Positions 39,101 to 50,005 of a stretch of 64,000 bases of DNA are shown here, piece by piece (the stretch's first letter is position 1; every line of letters starts with the position of its first letter). The notes beneath the pieces were generated by a model. That model saw nothing but the letters and a program-made list of their open reading frames with translations. It was not told where the DNA came from and did no database searches. Source of the DNA: Diplosphaera chodatii (taxonomy: Eukaryota > Chlorophyta > Trebouxiophyceae > Prasiolales > Stichococcaceae); contig JAALGY010000042.1 of assembly GCA_032358165.1 (NCBI GenBank), positions 248,001 through 312,000 on the forward strand, in the 5' to 3' direction. A program made the position numbers and the translations under genes.

Positions 39101-41316
39101 GCCGCCTGCAGCATTGCAGTCGTTTGACGCACCGCGCCTGTGAGGTGTCTGAGAAGCCGGGCAGTCATTCTGTTATGGCAGACATAGCTGCGAAAGGACG
39201 GTGATGGGTCACTGTTGCATAATGTGCCGCGACTTGTCCATGATGCTCCAGGTAGAAAAGCATCAGGAGGCCTCACCCACGACCAGGACAGCGTAATCCG
39301 GTGGCGGGGGCGGTGCCGGCGGCGGCGATGGCGGAGGCGGTGGGGACGGTGGTGGCGAAGGAGGGGGGCTAGGGGGCGGGTGAGGTGGTGGCGAAGGAGG
39401 TGGTTTCGGGGGCGGGGGAGGCGAGGGGGGCGGGGGTGGCCTCGGCGGCGGCCGCGGTGGCGGTCGTGGTGGCGGTGACGGCGGCCCTGCAGTGGATACG
39501 TCATGCCGCGCCGGATCACAATCTCAACGCAAAAATCTCGTATCTGGTCGCATAGTGCTTGTTGACAGCTGATGAGAAGTCAGAAAGCAGGGTATTCCTC
39601 CAACATGACAAGCCACATCACCACTATTCCGCCAGGATGGGGGCCAGTGGATCCCTGTGTTCTATGACAGGCACATGTTGCGGGGTGCGCACTGCAGAGG
39701 GTGCGCGCGGCGTTGAGTGTGAAGCCGCGTGGGCACACGCCGCACTGGCTCTGGCCAGCTTTGGCGGAGAAGCGCTGGCCGCCGCCCGCGGCAGCCCCCG
39801 TGCACCGCCCGCAGCTGAAGTCCCCGCTGCTCGCCTTTGCTGTGCCTGCGCACGTCGCAAGGATGGCCATGCTGGGGCTGGGCACACTCATCATTGTGCT
39901 TCATCGACACGCAGCAAGACGCTATGCACACCATCACTTGCCCCACGCTGACCGGCAGTGGATCCTCCCCTGCGCAGCTCACCAGGTGGACACTTCTCGG
40001 GCGCCCCCGAGCGGCCAGGCTGCATGCCGGGGCCGTAGGCGATGCACGCAGTCCTGGCAGCGTTGACGCGCTTGCCCAGGGGGCAGGCCTTGCAGGTCAG
40101 CTGCTGTGCGCTGGGCTGGTAGGTGCGGCCGGTGCACTTTGCGCACTTCTGGTTGCCCGCCTTGGCTTTGAAGCTGCCCGCCGGACAGGGCTGAGCCCTG
40201 TTGGAGCTATCCAGCTGGTATCCTGCCCCAGCCACTGCAGTAAAGTACAGCAACTGGTGCGAGGAGTGCGCGCTCAGCAAGCTGAAATCAGATCATATGG
40301 CCACAGGAGCAGACCCAGCAGATGTTGAGCCGTGCAATTCGCACCGCGCGCGTTGCATTGCTCTGACGCTGGACCTCAAGTAGTATGCCTGCACTCGTCA
40401 AGCAGCATGATGACACAATAATTACTAATGCCCTCACCGACTTGGCACCGCTGTATGGCGTAGGCCCTGGCATCGCGGGCGGCGGTGCAGCAGGACTTCT
40501 TGGCGCTGATCTTCTTGGGAATGGAGTAGGTACAGCGCAGGCACTGCGGGCCGTGAATCTGCAGCGCGGGCGGCAGGATGGCAGCAGGTCATCGATGTTA
40601 TCAACGCGGTTGGTACGGGCAGGGCTGCAACCTTGGCGGCCTTATTTTATTGCCTTGCACGCGCGCATGACGCAAGTGCTCTGTGAGAAGTGAGTGACAG
40701 GGCATGGGTGCCTCACGTTGATGCAGTTTGCTCTGTAGCGGTCCGTCGTGCTGCACTTTGGGCTACGTGCGGCCGCGCAGCGCTTCAGGATCGCCGTTAC
40801 CTGCGGCAAAGTAGCAGCAGGTCACAGAACAACTCACAAGCGTCTGCGTGATAGGTGAACTGCGGGCGGGCCTCGCTCTCCCCAGCGCTGCAGGACACCC
40901 CAAATGTTGACCAATCAACCGTGCGTGTATAGGTGCAGCTGTAGGTCTGATCGATACTCACACAGGCAGTGCCAGATGTCTATCATGGTTGCGTATGTGT
41001 TTGCAATCGCATGCAGGAACATTGCAAGAGGCGCGGAGCGCACACCGGGGAAGCATCCCGTGATTACCCACTCTCGCTTCCGTCCAAGAAACAAGCAAGT
41101 GCACGGCACCTGCGGATTGTTGCGCCCGCCGACGAAGAGCAGGGTGCGCCTGATGTGGGGCTGTGAGCCTGCGTCCGTCACTGCAGTGTCGGTAGGCTGG
41201 AGTGGCAGAGGAACCTCCCCGCCCTCGGCATGAGCTGCCGCCCCTCCGCCAACGGCCAGCAGCCCAACATTTAGCACGCACAGCCATGCGGCTGCTCGAA
41301 ATGCAGCACCCTCCAT
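36148..41316 (-). CDS. Secreted Cys-rich / proline-rich / kelch protein B
   Basis: Paralogue of the gene at 29647-35085 with the same domain order. Nineteen exons in transcript order: 41316-41110, 40946-40899, 40800-40717, 40558-40438, 40234-39983, 39845-39693, 39486-39277, 39105-38996, 38776-38702, 38528-38486, 38367-38314, 38159-38092, 37961-37878, 37732-37568, 37433-37314, 37215-37114, 36942-36888, 36476-36453, 36290-36148; about 705 aa. It starts with signal peptide MEGAAFRAAAWLCVLNVG, then Cys-rich repeats (CAKCTGRTYQPSA, CGRCTGAAAGGG), a shorter proline stalk of about 60 residues, and the propeller (DYAVLVVGGGN, VLWAGGSD, ALACGGYDD, CLVIGGE). One extra intron (39846-39982) splits the Cys-rich region, which is uninterrupted in paralogue A. 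Exon 9 ends at a GC donor (GAG then GCATGC) because the frame stops soon after. Confidence 0.85.
38013..38041 (+). repeat. Interstitial plant-type telomeric repeat
   Basis: Four units of TTTAGGG in uninterrupted array, inside the kelch B intron 37962-38091. The heptamer is the telomere unit of plants and Chlorella-type algae, not the octamer TTTTAGGG of Chlamydomonas. Confidence 0.95.
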
Positions 41317-42478
41317 GTTAAGAGGCAGACGTGGAGGCAGACTGGCAGTAAGATATGCGCTGCACCGCCAGAAATCCCCACTTGCGATCTACACGTGCTA
41401 GCTGGCAGGATGACACATATGGCGCAACATATCATACGACAGGTCCACACAAGTGGTGTGCCCGCGTTGATAGCACTGCACACGGTCAAACGGACGCATG
41501 CACGTGCTGCTGCACTTGAGGTGATGGTGCTGTGTTGCCTCATCACAATGGCGTCGTCGCTCGGCCAGGCATGAACATGCCCGACACTTGCGTGCCGGGA
41601 GATGGAACTTTGCAAGGTATAGTGGGCAAACCCTCAGAAACTGCAGTGCTGCAACCACTTAGTGCAGGAGAAGGGTTGGGCTGGTTGGAAGCACTCTGCA
41701 TAGCGCGTGCACACCTTGCCGCTTGCCCAGTCCGGAGACAGATGCAGCCATGATCCTGCCCCTGAGACACTCAACAATTGCTCGATGCGACCACGTCCGT
41801 CATGCGTGTTCAGCAATCCTGAACAAGTGTGAAAGTATCTGAAGTTTTGTCACTGGAAGCAGCAAGGAGAGATCAGGACGCCTTTGAGACAGCCTGAGGG
41901 CTAATGCAGCTGCAGCTGCTTCCAGCTGCGGCAAGCAATGTACCTGCCTCGCTGCCTGTTTTCCGATCAGTTTCACTTTCCTGCTCGCTCAAACAGACAG
42001 ACAGACGCCTTCAAGGTGTCTGTGCAGCATTGCAGAACCCACATCGCGACCTGTGCGGACCTGTGATCCACTCCGATCTGTTGGTGCAACTGTGTCACTC
42101 AGTATCTGTTGACAGATCTAGCGCAGCCAATTAGCAAGTGTACCCTGTCAGCAGTCAGTGTCAGGTGCTGGCGTACCTGTTTGGCGGAACTGGCCGTATA
42201 TTTGACCTGGCTAATGCTCATCCCCTTGAGCCATGCTGCACTGCTCAGCGCGCACGGCACACCAGCGGCAGCCCGCGGCCTCAAAGCACTTCAGTTGCGT
42301 GCTGGAACTGCACAGTCGGCCGGGCGGTCCATTACAGGGTGCGCTCGCAGCTCCCCTGCCCCAAGGCCAGTTGGCGTGATGAGTTTGTTTGCATCAGGCA
42401 TGGATTGCTGGTGGGCTGCTGGTCGCAAGCACACCGTCGCACGAGAGGAGCGACGGCATAGAGCTTTCCGGCGTGCAG
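41317..42478. promoter_or_regulatory. Divergent 5' region, kelch B / TMEM53-like gene
   Basis: About 1.1 kb upstream of two genes that diverge. It should include the kelch B promoter and the unresolved first exon of the TMEM53-like gene. A short (CAGA)3 run lies near 41995-42006. No further element is identified. Confidence 0.45.
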
Positions 42479-44296
42479 GACGGTGCCACGCCAACGTCAT
42501 AGCTGCACCCTCCGTCCAAAATGTGCGGCGCGAGGTGTTGCACCGGCCAGCGTCAGCAGCAGCAGCTGCAGGAGCTACAGCACCAGCCCGCGCAAGCCTC
42601 GCGTCGTGCTGATAGGATGGCTGGGCGCGCAGCAGCGGCACTTTGACAAGTGCGCTGCCTTGCTCAACCCTGCGGCAGGCCACACTGCCCTGGTCGGGCA
42701 ATAAGGGAGAGTAGACAGCAGGCCGAATATGTTCCTTGAAGAAGAAGAAACCATGTTGATCGTTCACAGCAGACGAGTTGAGGACTCTCACGCCGCCTTA
42801 TGAGCAGGTATGTGCAGCTGTGGCGGAGGCTGGGGCACGACACACTGGCAATCCGGCCGCCGACGCCCAGCATTTTGATTCCGCCTGTCGGCGACTGGGT
42901 GGCACGCGACTTCATGCAAAAGATGCGGGCGGCAGGCAGCGAGCAACCGCAGCAGCCGGTGGTGTTCCACACATTCAGGTACCCTTCAGCAGCTCGTCAA
43001 GCACCACAGCCACGCCTGACATGATGTGGATCGCTGGGGGTGTGTGAAACTGCTGGGCGTTGTGATGCTGCAAGGGAACAAGTGCTCCACGTCATGGCTG
43101 CTGCAGCAATGCAGGCTTCATTTTCCTGGGCACGCTGCTGCGGCTGTCGGCGCTACAGGACCAGCAAGGCAGTGCGCAGGCAGCCAAGGGCTCCAGCCGC
43201 GCTGCCGGCACTTCAGCATCACACAACAAAGACAGCGATGTCACCAGGAGCAGCGGCGACGTTCAACAGCGCATCGATCGTTCACTGGCAGCAGAGTCAG
43301 TACATCCCAGGATCGGCCGCATGGACGGGGTTGTGCTGGACTCTGCGCCTGCGCCCATCACCGCAGACATTGCTGCCAGGGGCTTCACCGCGGCGGCGCT
43401 GTCGCAGCCGGCCGCCGGCATCGAGCGGCGGCACCCGCGGCTGGTGCGCGCGGCCGCCGCACCGCTTTCGGCGCTGCTGCGGGCGCCGCCCATCGCGCAG
43501 CGTAGCGCTGAGGTCAGCAGCGCGGCGTGCGCATCGCGCATGACCTGCTGACCTGGTGCCTTTGTGGCCAGCTGACACGGCGCACCTGCGGCACTTTCAG
43601 TGGCATTGCTGCAGGCTTCGCAGCCAGTCGCGATGCTTGCCAAGCCTGCTGTAGTTCTTGCACCCTACACGCTGGGTGCTGCATCAAAGTGCGACAGCAA
43701 GTGCTTCCTGGTCTGGGTCATGGCGCCCTGACCACGCACAGCAGTGCTGGTGCTGCAGCCCACCCGACCTTCTGTTGTTCCAGCACATGTACAGGCGGGA
43801 GCAGCAGTATGGCTGTGCCTTTTCCTTGCAGGTGTGGGCGGCATGGGGCATCGACCTGGCAGCGGCAGCCGCTGGGGCGCCAGCGCCAGCGCTCCTGCTG
43901 GCAGCAGGCGAGCCTGCAGGCTGCATAGGCACCGGCAACGAGCTGAACCCAGGCAGCGGCAGCAGCGGCAGCAGCAGCCGCAGCAGCGGGACCGGCGGCG
44001 GCGGCGGCGGTCAGCAGGACGGCAGCGGCAGCGGCTGTGACAACAGCCATGCCCGGCTGGCGGCGTTGGCGGCTGCGGCGCCCACCTGCCCGCAGCTGTG
44101 CTTGTACTCGCAGGCGGACGTGCTCATCCCGCCAGCTGACATCCGCGCGTATGCGGCCGCACAGGAGGCGAGGGGCGTCCTGGTCGGTCAGCACTCCTGG
44201 AGCGACTCGGCGCACTGTGAGCACTTCAGGGTGCACCCCGACGAGTATGTTGAGCAGCTGCGCAGTTTTGCAGACCGGCTGATGCATTGCAAGTGA
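42479..44296 (+). CDS. TMEM53/DUF829-type alpha/beta hydrolase
   Basis: Alpha/beta-hydrolase-fold protein of the DUF829 family; substrate unknown (TMEM53 is a nuclear-envelope protein in animals). Exons: 42479?-42649, 42808-42978, 43107-43512, 43832-44296; roughly 405 aa as modelled. Diagnostic segments are RVVLIGWLGAQQRHFDKY (joined over intron 1), FHTFSNAGF around the nucleophile position, GVVLDSAPAPI, CLYSQADVLIPP for the acid, and SAHCEHFRVHPDEYV for the His near the end. A Ser/Gly-rich insert at about 43950-44035 separates the last two. The N-terminus has CAARGVAPASVSSSSCRSY, compatible with an organelle-targeting peptide. The start codon was not found: the frame opens after an acceptor at 42478 and an upstream exon is expected. 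Confidence 0.8.
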
Positions 44297-45072
44297 AACG
44301 GTCTCAGCACCCTGCATTGATGCCAGGCGTAGCAGATAGAGTTGCCACACAGAGGGTGTGAGCAGACCTTCCGGCCCAGTCAGATGGTCACATGTTTGTG
44401 ACTTGCATTTTGTCAGTTGATCTCTGACGAGTTGCTCATGACCTTCGCTGTCAATCCCAAGCTACAGACATGGGTCGATCGTGTTCTGCTTGGTGCACAA
44501 TGCGGCATCCTGTTCAGTACCCAGTGCCCACATCTGTTGAATGTACCCAGACAGCTGATAAAGCCCTGAATCATGGTGCATTTGGTTGCATCACATCTGC
44601 CTTCGGGGTACAGAACTACGGCAACCAGCTCATATTGTACACAGTCTCAAGCGCTGGAAGGCATGAGCAGGCTTGCATTCAAAAGCACCACACACAGCCG
44701 CGCCAGGTGTTTTCAGAGGTCGGGCATCACCGAAGTCAGGTGATCGCTGTGTGCTGCAGGGTGGCGGCTGGTCGTCAGGGCCAGCAGAATGCCCAAGCGT
44801 GCAGTGGTGTGGATCGCTGCGCACACAGCGGTGGCGGAGGCAGCCCCCGGACGAGGTTGTTGTCAATGGTGGTTTCTGCGCATCGTCTGTTGCAGCCCGC
44901 ACAGCCCAGATGCCGAGGTACCCATCACAGCATCACGTACTCCGGTTCCGGCACAGAGCTTGAGACGGTCGCGCCCCAGGTGTCTGCAGCCACGCGCACG
45001 CAGGTCAGGTTGTGTCGCAGGGCCCGTAGCCTGGTCGTGTGGATGGACCACCATGCCGCAGGATGGTCCATG
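44297..45072. other. Convergent intergenic spacer
   Basis: Between the stop of the TMEM53-like gene and the stop of KH-like gene D. It should hold both 3' UTRs. A minus ORF runs on to 44925 in another frame, but nothing supports it as coding. Confidence 0.45.
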
Positions 45073-48000
45073 TCATGTATGAAACCGTGAGCCGTGAGCA
45101 ACCTTGGCGCCATGGCTCGGCAGAACTGCAGGGGGCGCACGCTGGTGTGGGTATCGAGGTCTGGGGCAGTCACCTTGGGCCTTGTCGTCCCGCAAGGGGT
45201 TGATTGCAGCGCCGCGCTTGACAGGTTTGCACGCACCTGCCGTGTCAGCGTCGCCGATGCTGCCGGTGCGAAGCTGCGCAGGCTGGCTGCTTGCAGACGC
45301 AAGGTGCAGCCATGCCTGTGCAGAGTGGGGCGCTGCTGCAGGATTCAGCGAGCCCTCACGACCTGCTGGTGTGCCTGTGAAACAGGCAACTGTTTCTGGA
45401 TCAGCCCACGTTTGCCTGTCACCAGCATAAACTGCGTGAGTCCACTTGATATGCTCAGTGTTGTACCAAACACATCTACCTGATGCGGCGCAGTGCATGC
45501 GAAACCCAATGAACAACATTCGTCCCAGCACGAGCACGGCCAGCAGGTCGATCAGGCCACTGACAAGGGTGGCCACATCGGGAATGCTGACCTGCATGGT
45601 GACAAAGCACAGCGATTGAGTTGGCTAGACGACACAAGAGTCTGACGTTGACAGTGGTTTTATCCTTCGCTATCTTGCAACAACAGCGCAGCACATGCGG
45701 CAGCCGGCAGGTGAGCTGGAAGCATGTATGCTGCATGCATCCAACCGGAGAGCGCAGGATTGAGCTGCTCATGTCCAACTGTCCAACAAATGTGACAAGC
45801 TGATCTGAGGCATTGCTTGGGGGCGTATGCGCAGCCCCAGCGCCGCATGCCCAGCGGTTTCTCCTCAAGTGCACCCTGACCACAACAAACTGGGCAAATG
45901 ACATTTTGTGATCCCGGGCACCGAGGGTGTGCGCGCACCCGGCCGAGCCAGCGTGAGCCGGCGGGCAGCCCGTGCGCAGGGCCGTAGCCGTCCCAGAGCG
46001 CGCTCTGTTCGTGCAGCAGGTTGCCCTGCAGCGCGGCGGCGCACCAGTGCCTCCAAGAGTCACCGCCCTGGGGAGTTCCAGGTGGTGGCGGGACATCCGC
46101 CAAGCCACACACATGCTGCATGGACATGCCGGCTGCCGTGAAGGGGTGAAAACCATCCAACTCCTCAGCGGCGTCCACGGCAAGCCACCTGCAAATGGAT
46201 GCATGACAAGTCGTTGTGAGGTGTGGTGCCTTCACACTATGGTATAGCATGCCGCCCAGCACCGTCGGAAATACTGATCACTGTTACTCGGTTGCAACCC
46301 TGCTCAAAGTTGCCATAAGAGTTTGAAGCCAATGCAGATTTGAGGCCATGCTCGGCCAGGTGCTTATGTACACACAGCAGACTATGGTTTGTGCCGTCAC
46401 CTTCGGATGAGGTACTCGGCCCAGTCCACATTTCTGCTGCCGAACACCGTCATGATGGCAGGCCTCCAGATGTCGTAGCTTGCTTCTGCCGCGGCATCTT
46501 TGAAGCGATGGCTGAAGTTGTCCGGCTCGCCAGGCGACATGGCAAGGCACACGCCGAGGCGTGCGAGGTGCTCCTGCGGTGCCACTTAACAGCTGGCCTC
46601 AGCTTCAGCATTGCTGCGCACACAGCCAGACGCCGGCCACGAGTCCCTCAGGCTGCTCACCTCGGCGCAGCGAAGTGCTTCCCCTCCTCTCGCGCTTGTC
46701 AGGAATCTGGCAGCACGGGGCGGCATATCAAACGCGCGGGAGGTGAGGTCGAGGGCGCCATCTGCACGCAACAGGAGTGGTCTTTACAGAACCCGGTCTG
46801 GCAGGCGCAAATGCATGTGTCCCGGTCTTTTGGAGGGTGTGACTGCTTCCACCGGCCGCAGGGTCGTGCTGTGGCTGCTACCCGCTCATGCAGGAAACGT
46901 GTCCGCCATTAACAGCCAAAACATGCCAGCAGCCATCGGAAAACTCGACTTTGTTGTGACACAGCACATGCTGGCACCGGGTGCCCATGATAATTCCCAA
47001 CCCATGCGCTAGCAGCGCAGTGGACATGGGTTCACTCGCATTGCTGATGTGAGTGGACTGCAATGAATTGTCACTCGCACCTATATCGAGCCATGCCCAG
47101 AGGGGCAGCGTCAGCCCCGCGCTGACTCGCCCAACAGCAATAGACTGCAGGACTTCAGCTGCGGCAGCCTCTGTCGCATCCTCATCTCCAAAAATGGTCA
47201 ACATTGACGGCTGCACCTGCAGACGCTCAATCAATTTGGTTTGTGCGGATGACCGGCGCATGCTTGCGTGGTTATTGCTGTATGGTCCATGCTCTATGAT
47301 GACGTGAATCCCTAGCAGAGGTGTTAGCAGCTGCCCACTTGGTCTGCACTACTGCCATGCATGTGTACTCCCGTATATACTTCCGAGGTCAAGCTCAGGA
47401 TCGTATGAGCACCATGATGGAGACGTTGTACACAGACTGCAGGTCGGCCAGCAATCGGCCCTCGTCAAACCACTCAAGCAGGCGCCTCTCGCGGGGCGAG
47501 ACTGCAAGGCGCAGCTGGCCATTTCGTGCCCTCTCGCCAGCATCCCTGTGGCAGCAGGACCAATGTCTACTTTTAGGTTTTTGCAGGCTGGCAAGCTGGC
47601 GCCTTGTGCATGTGTATGGCACATACAGGCGGCCAGCAGCGCAGGCATGCAGAGACCGGGCGCATGGGCTCGAGTCGTATCAATAAGAGTTTGATGTACA
47701 GTTCAGCCCCTGGCAGACGGCAGCACTGAAAGCACCTTCCGTATGCGGCACTGCGCGCAGCGTTGACAGCCGCCCGCACCGCAGCGGCTTGACGTCCGGA
47801 AGCCGCCACCTCGAGGGGCCAGTCGCCCCGGTCCAGCATGATCTCGACACCCGGGTGCTCCCTCTGCAGGCAACGGCATCAAAGAGTTTGCGTCTGTGCA
47901 CCAGCGTGCTTTGCGCGGGAAGGTGCGTGAGATCAGCGGTGAGCAATTGGTCACGTGTTCTGCATCAGGGCAGCTGGCAATTTGTACCTTCGTACGCAGC

Positions 48001-49124
48001 ATATGCACTGGCTCATGGTCAGGTAATCAAGGCGGCTATTGCGGAGGCATTGCGGAATCACGTACACCATATCCCACCCTTGACTGCCGCACCTGCAAGC
48101 GCCACAGTTGCGGCTCCAGCCGCGCCGCCGCGATGTCCGACAACCGCGACCGCCATGACAGGATCGGCGTGTCTCCAGCAGAGGCAGCACGGTTGTCAAC
48201 ATCGTCGAGCAGCCGTGAGTGTGCCAGGAGCGCGTCCGCAGCTGCGTCAGTAGAAGCTGTTGCCCGCTCATGTGTCACTGTGGCCGCTGCGCCATCTGAT
48301 GCGGCACCAACCTCCAACGGCAGAGCTTTAGGAGGATCAGCACCGCCGACAATGCTGGCAGGCCAGGCATCGGTGTCGGGTCTGCGCTGGGTTGCTGGCT
48401 GAGCCTCGGGTCCAGCCGCTGCAACAACACCAGCGGTTGCGCCCGCCGTTGTGGTTTCCATGGCTGTTTCGGGTTGGTACATGGCAAGCGCTGCCGCTGC
48501 TTGGTGTTCTGGCGTTGCCCTCGCCTGCATTTGACACAGGAGGGCTTGATGGTGTTTCGAACGAGCCTATTTATGCACGCTGCGCCGCCATGATCATCCA
48601 CTGCTGGCGGGCACGGTCGGCACATAGACCGTGCCGCGCGCAGCTGGCAGGACTGCTGCGAATGCTGGATTGTCCTGCGCGCTCGGCACGGATCAAAGCT
48701 GCTGTGACGACGGTCCTTCTGCTCAGTTTAAGGGGACGGCAAGCTTCTGCACAACTTGTATGATCAGTCGCTGCAATCGCAAGTGGTGAGTGTGCAGATT
48801 CTGCTCGACACGGCTCAAACATTTGGACCAGCTGCGCCATGCACGGAACCCGCGCTTGCATGAGCGTTGTGATCATCTTGGGCCTCAAAAGGCTGCTCTG
48901 GACGACTGAATTTTCCGTATATGTTGATTCAGACGGTAGACATGTCGTGGGCGGTCATGTTCTGACGTGCAACGCATGCACTGCTGATGCTCACGTATGT
49001 TGCCCGTCAAACCAAACCCATTTGCAAACTTAGCCTTCCGCATACATACCTGTGCTGTGTGCGTTCCCGCAAGTCCGCAGGCCGTTATGATCAACACGAG
49101 GCATGCTGCTTTCGCTCTGCGCAT
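45073..49124 (-). CDS. Predicted membrane-anchored protein with KH-like modules (paralogue D)
   Basis: Not recognised as a known family. Ten exons in transcript order: 49124-49050, 48524-48093, 47863-47736, 47545-47413, 47216-47081, 46761-46661, 46573-46401, 46188-45939, 45591-45480, 45374-45073; about 613 aa. It begins with a signal peptide (ACLVLIITACGLAG) and an Ala/Thr-rich segment. Three modules then have the strand-helix-strand-strand-helix order of KH domains: one ending PLEVAASGRQAAAVRAAV; a second with LLADLQSVYNVSIM then SMLTIFGDEDATEAAAAEVL; a third with AFDMPPRAARFLTSARGGEA then AIMTVFGSRNVDWAEYLIRR. No canonical GxxG loop is visible. One membrane segment (VSGLIDLLAVLVLGRMLFIG) precedes a basic tail. 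Exon number and phases match the gene at 50006-53650. The KH assignment is inference from pattern. Confidence 0.7.
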
Positions 49125-50005
49125 GGTGCTGCGATCCTAGTTTCCACGGCCTGGACGTCAGGCAGCTCTGACCGAAGGCACCCGGCTACGCGGCTGGATC
49201 TGCAGTTATCCTGCGTTGCTGACAATGAAGAGACCAGCTATCAACGTTGGCTTGATTGGTGAGAATCAGGGGAGGTGCAGAGCTTGGCACTCTCGCCAAC
49301 GTTTTCGGCGAACGCGATTGGCCGATGTCGCACGCACGCACGTGACTTCCCGGAATGGAGCAGGTGCCTCTGAGTTAGCCTTCGCAGCTCGGTCCAGCTC
49401 GTGATGACAGTATGCCTACGGCATAATGTCGAGCTCATTGCGCACGCTGCGTGCTGCTCCACATGGGTAATGTGCCTCACGGCTGGCTGCACGCACATGC
49501 GTGGGCACAGCGCAATACATGAAGCGGTGTTGCGTTCTGCCTGTTGGCACATTGACAGCAGCTTGCTACACCTGTTTGCGAGTGGTGTGACACTTAGGCA
49601 CGTAGTCATGGGTTCTCAGCGCAGATCTGTGGTGGTGGATGTCGCTCACTTCATCAAATGCTGCAAATCATTCAAGGTTTATTTGACTACCTACTGTACA
49701 CATCGTTTTTGATAGCATAAACAGGCGGCGCTGGTCATCTGCATTTTACAGGCCATTGAGCGAGCAGCGGCCTGAAGTGTGTTCACCGGCCGTGCAGCGG
49801 GCGTCCATTCGTCGCGCATCACAGAGGATTCTCTGCAGGCAGAGGCGCGAGCAATCAAACAGCATCCCAGGTTGAGTTCGCAGCAGTCGCCAACTCAAGG
49901 CGCAACCACATGCTGGCTACAACCCAGCTCGCTGCAGAGCTGGCTGCTTGGTCTGGGGAACACCGAGGCAGCCGCCAATGGCGTAAGCATGACGCGGCAG
50001 CCAGA
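49125..50005. other. Intergenic between the KH-like paralogues
   Basis: Holds the promoter of paralogue D and the 3' UTR of paralogue C. A minus-strand TGTAA near 49747 could be the poly(A) signal of C. No ORF of interest. Confidence 0.5.

Noticed and set aside
44925..45302. Minus-strand ORF downstream of KH-like gene D as an alternative C-terminus
   Set aside because: The frame ending at 45073 joins exon 9 in phase 1 through a good acceptor without further splicing; the other frame would need extra introns.
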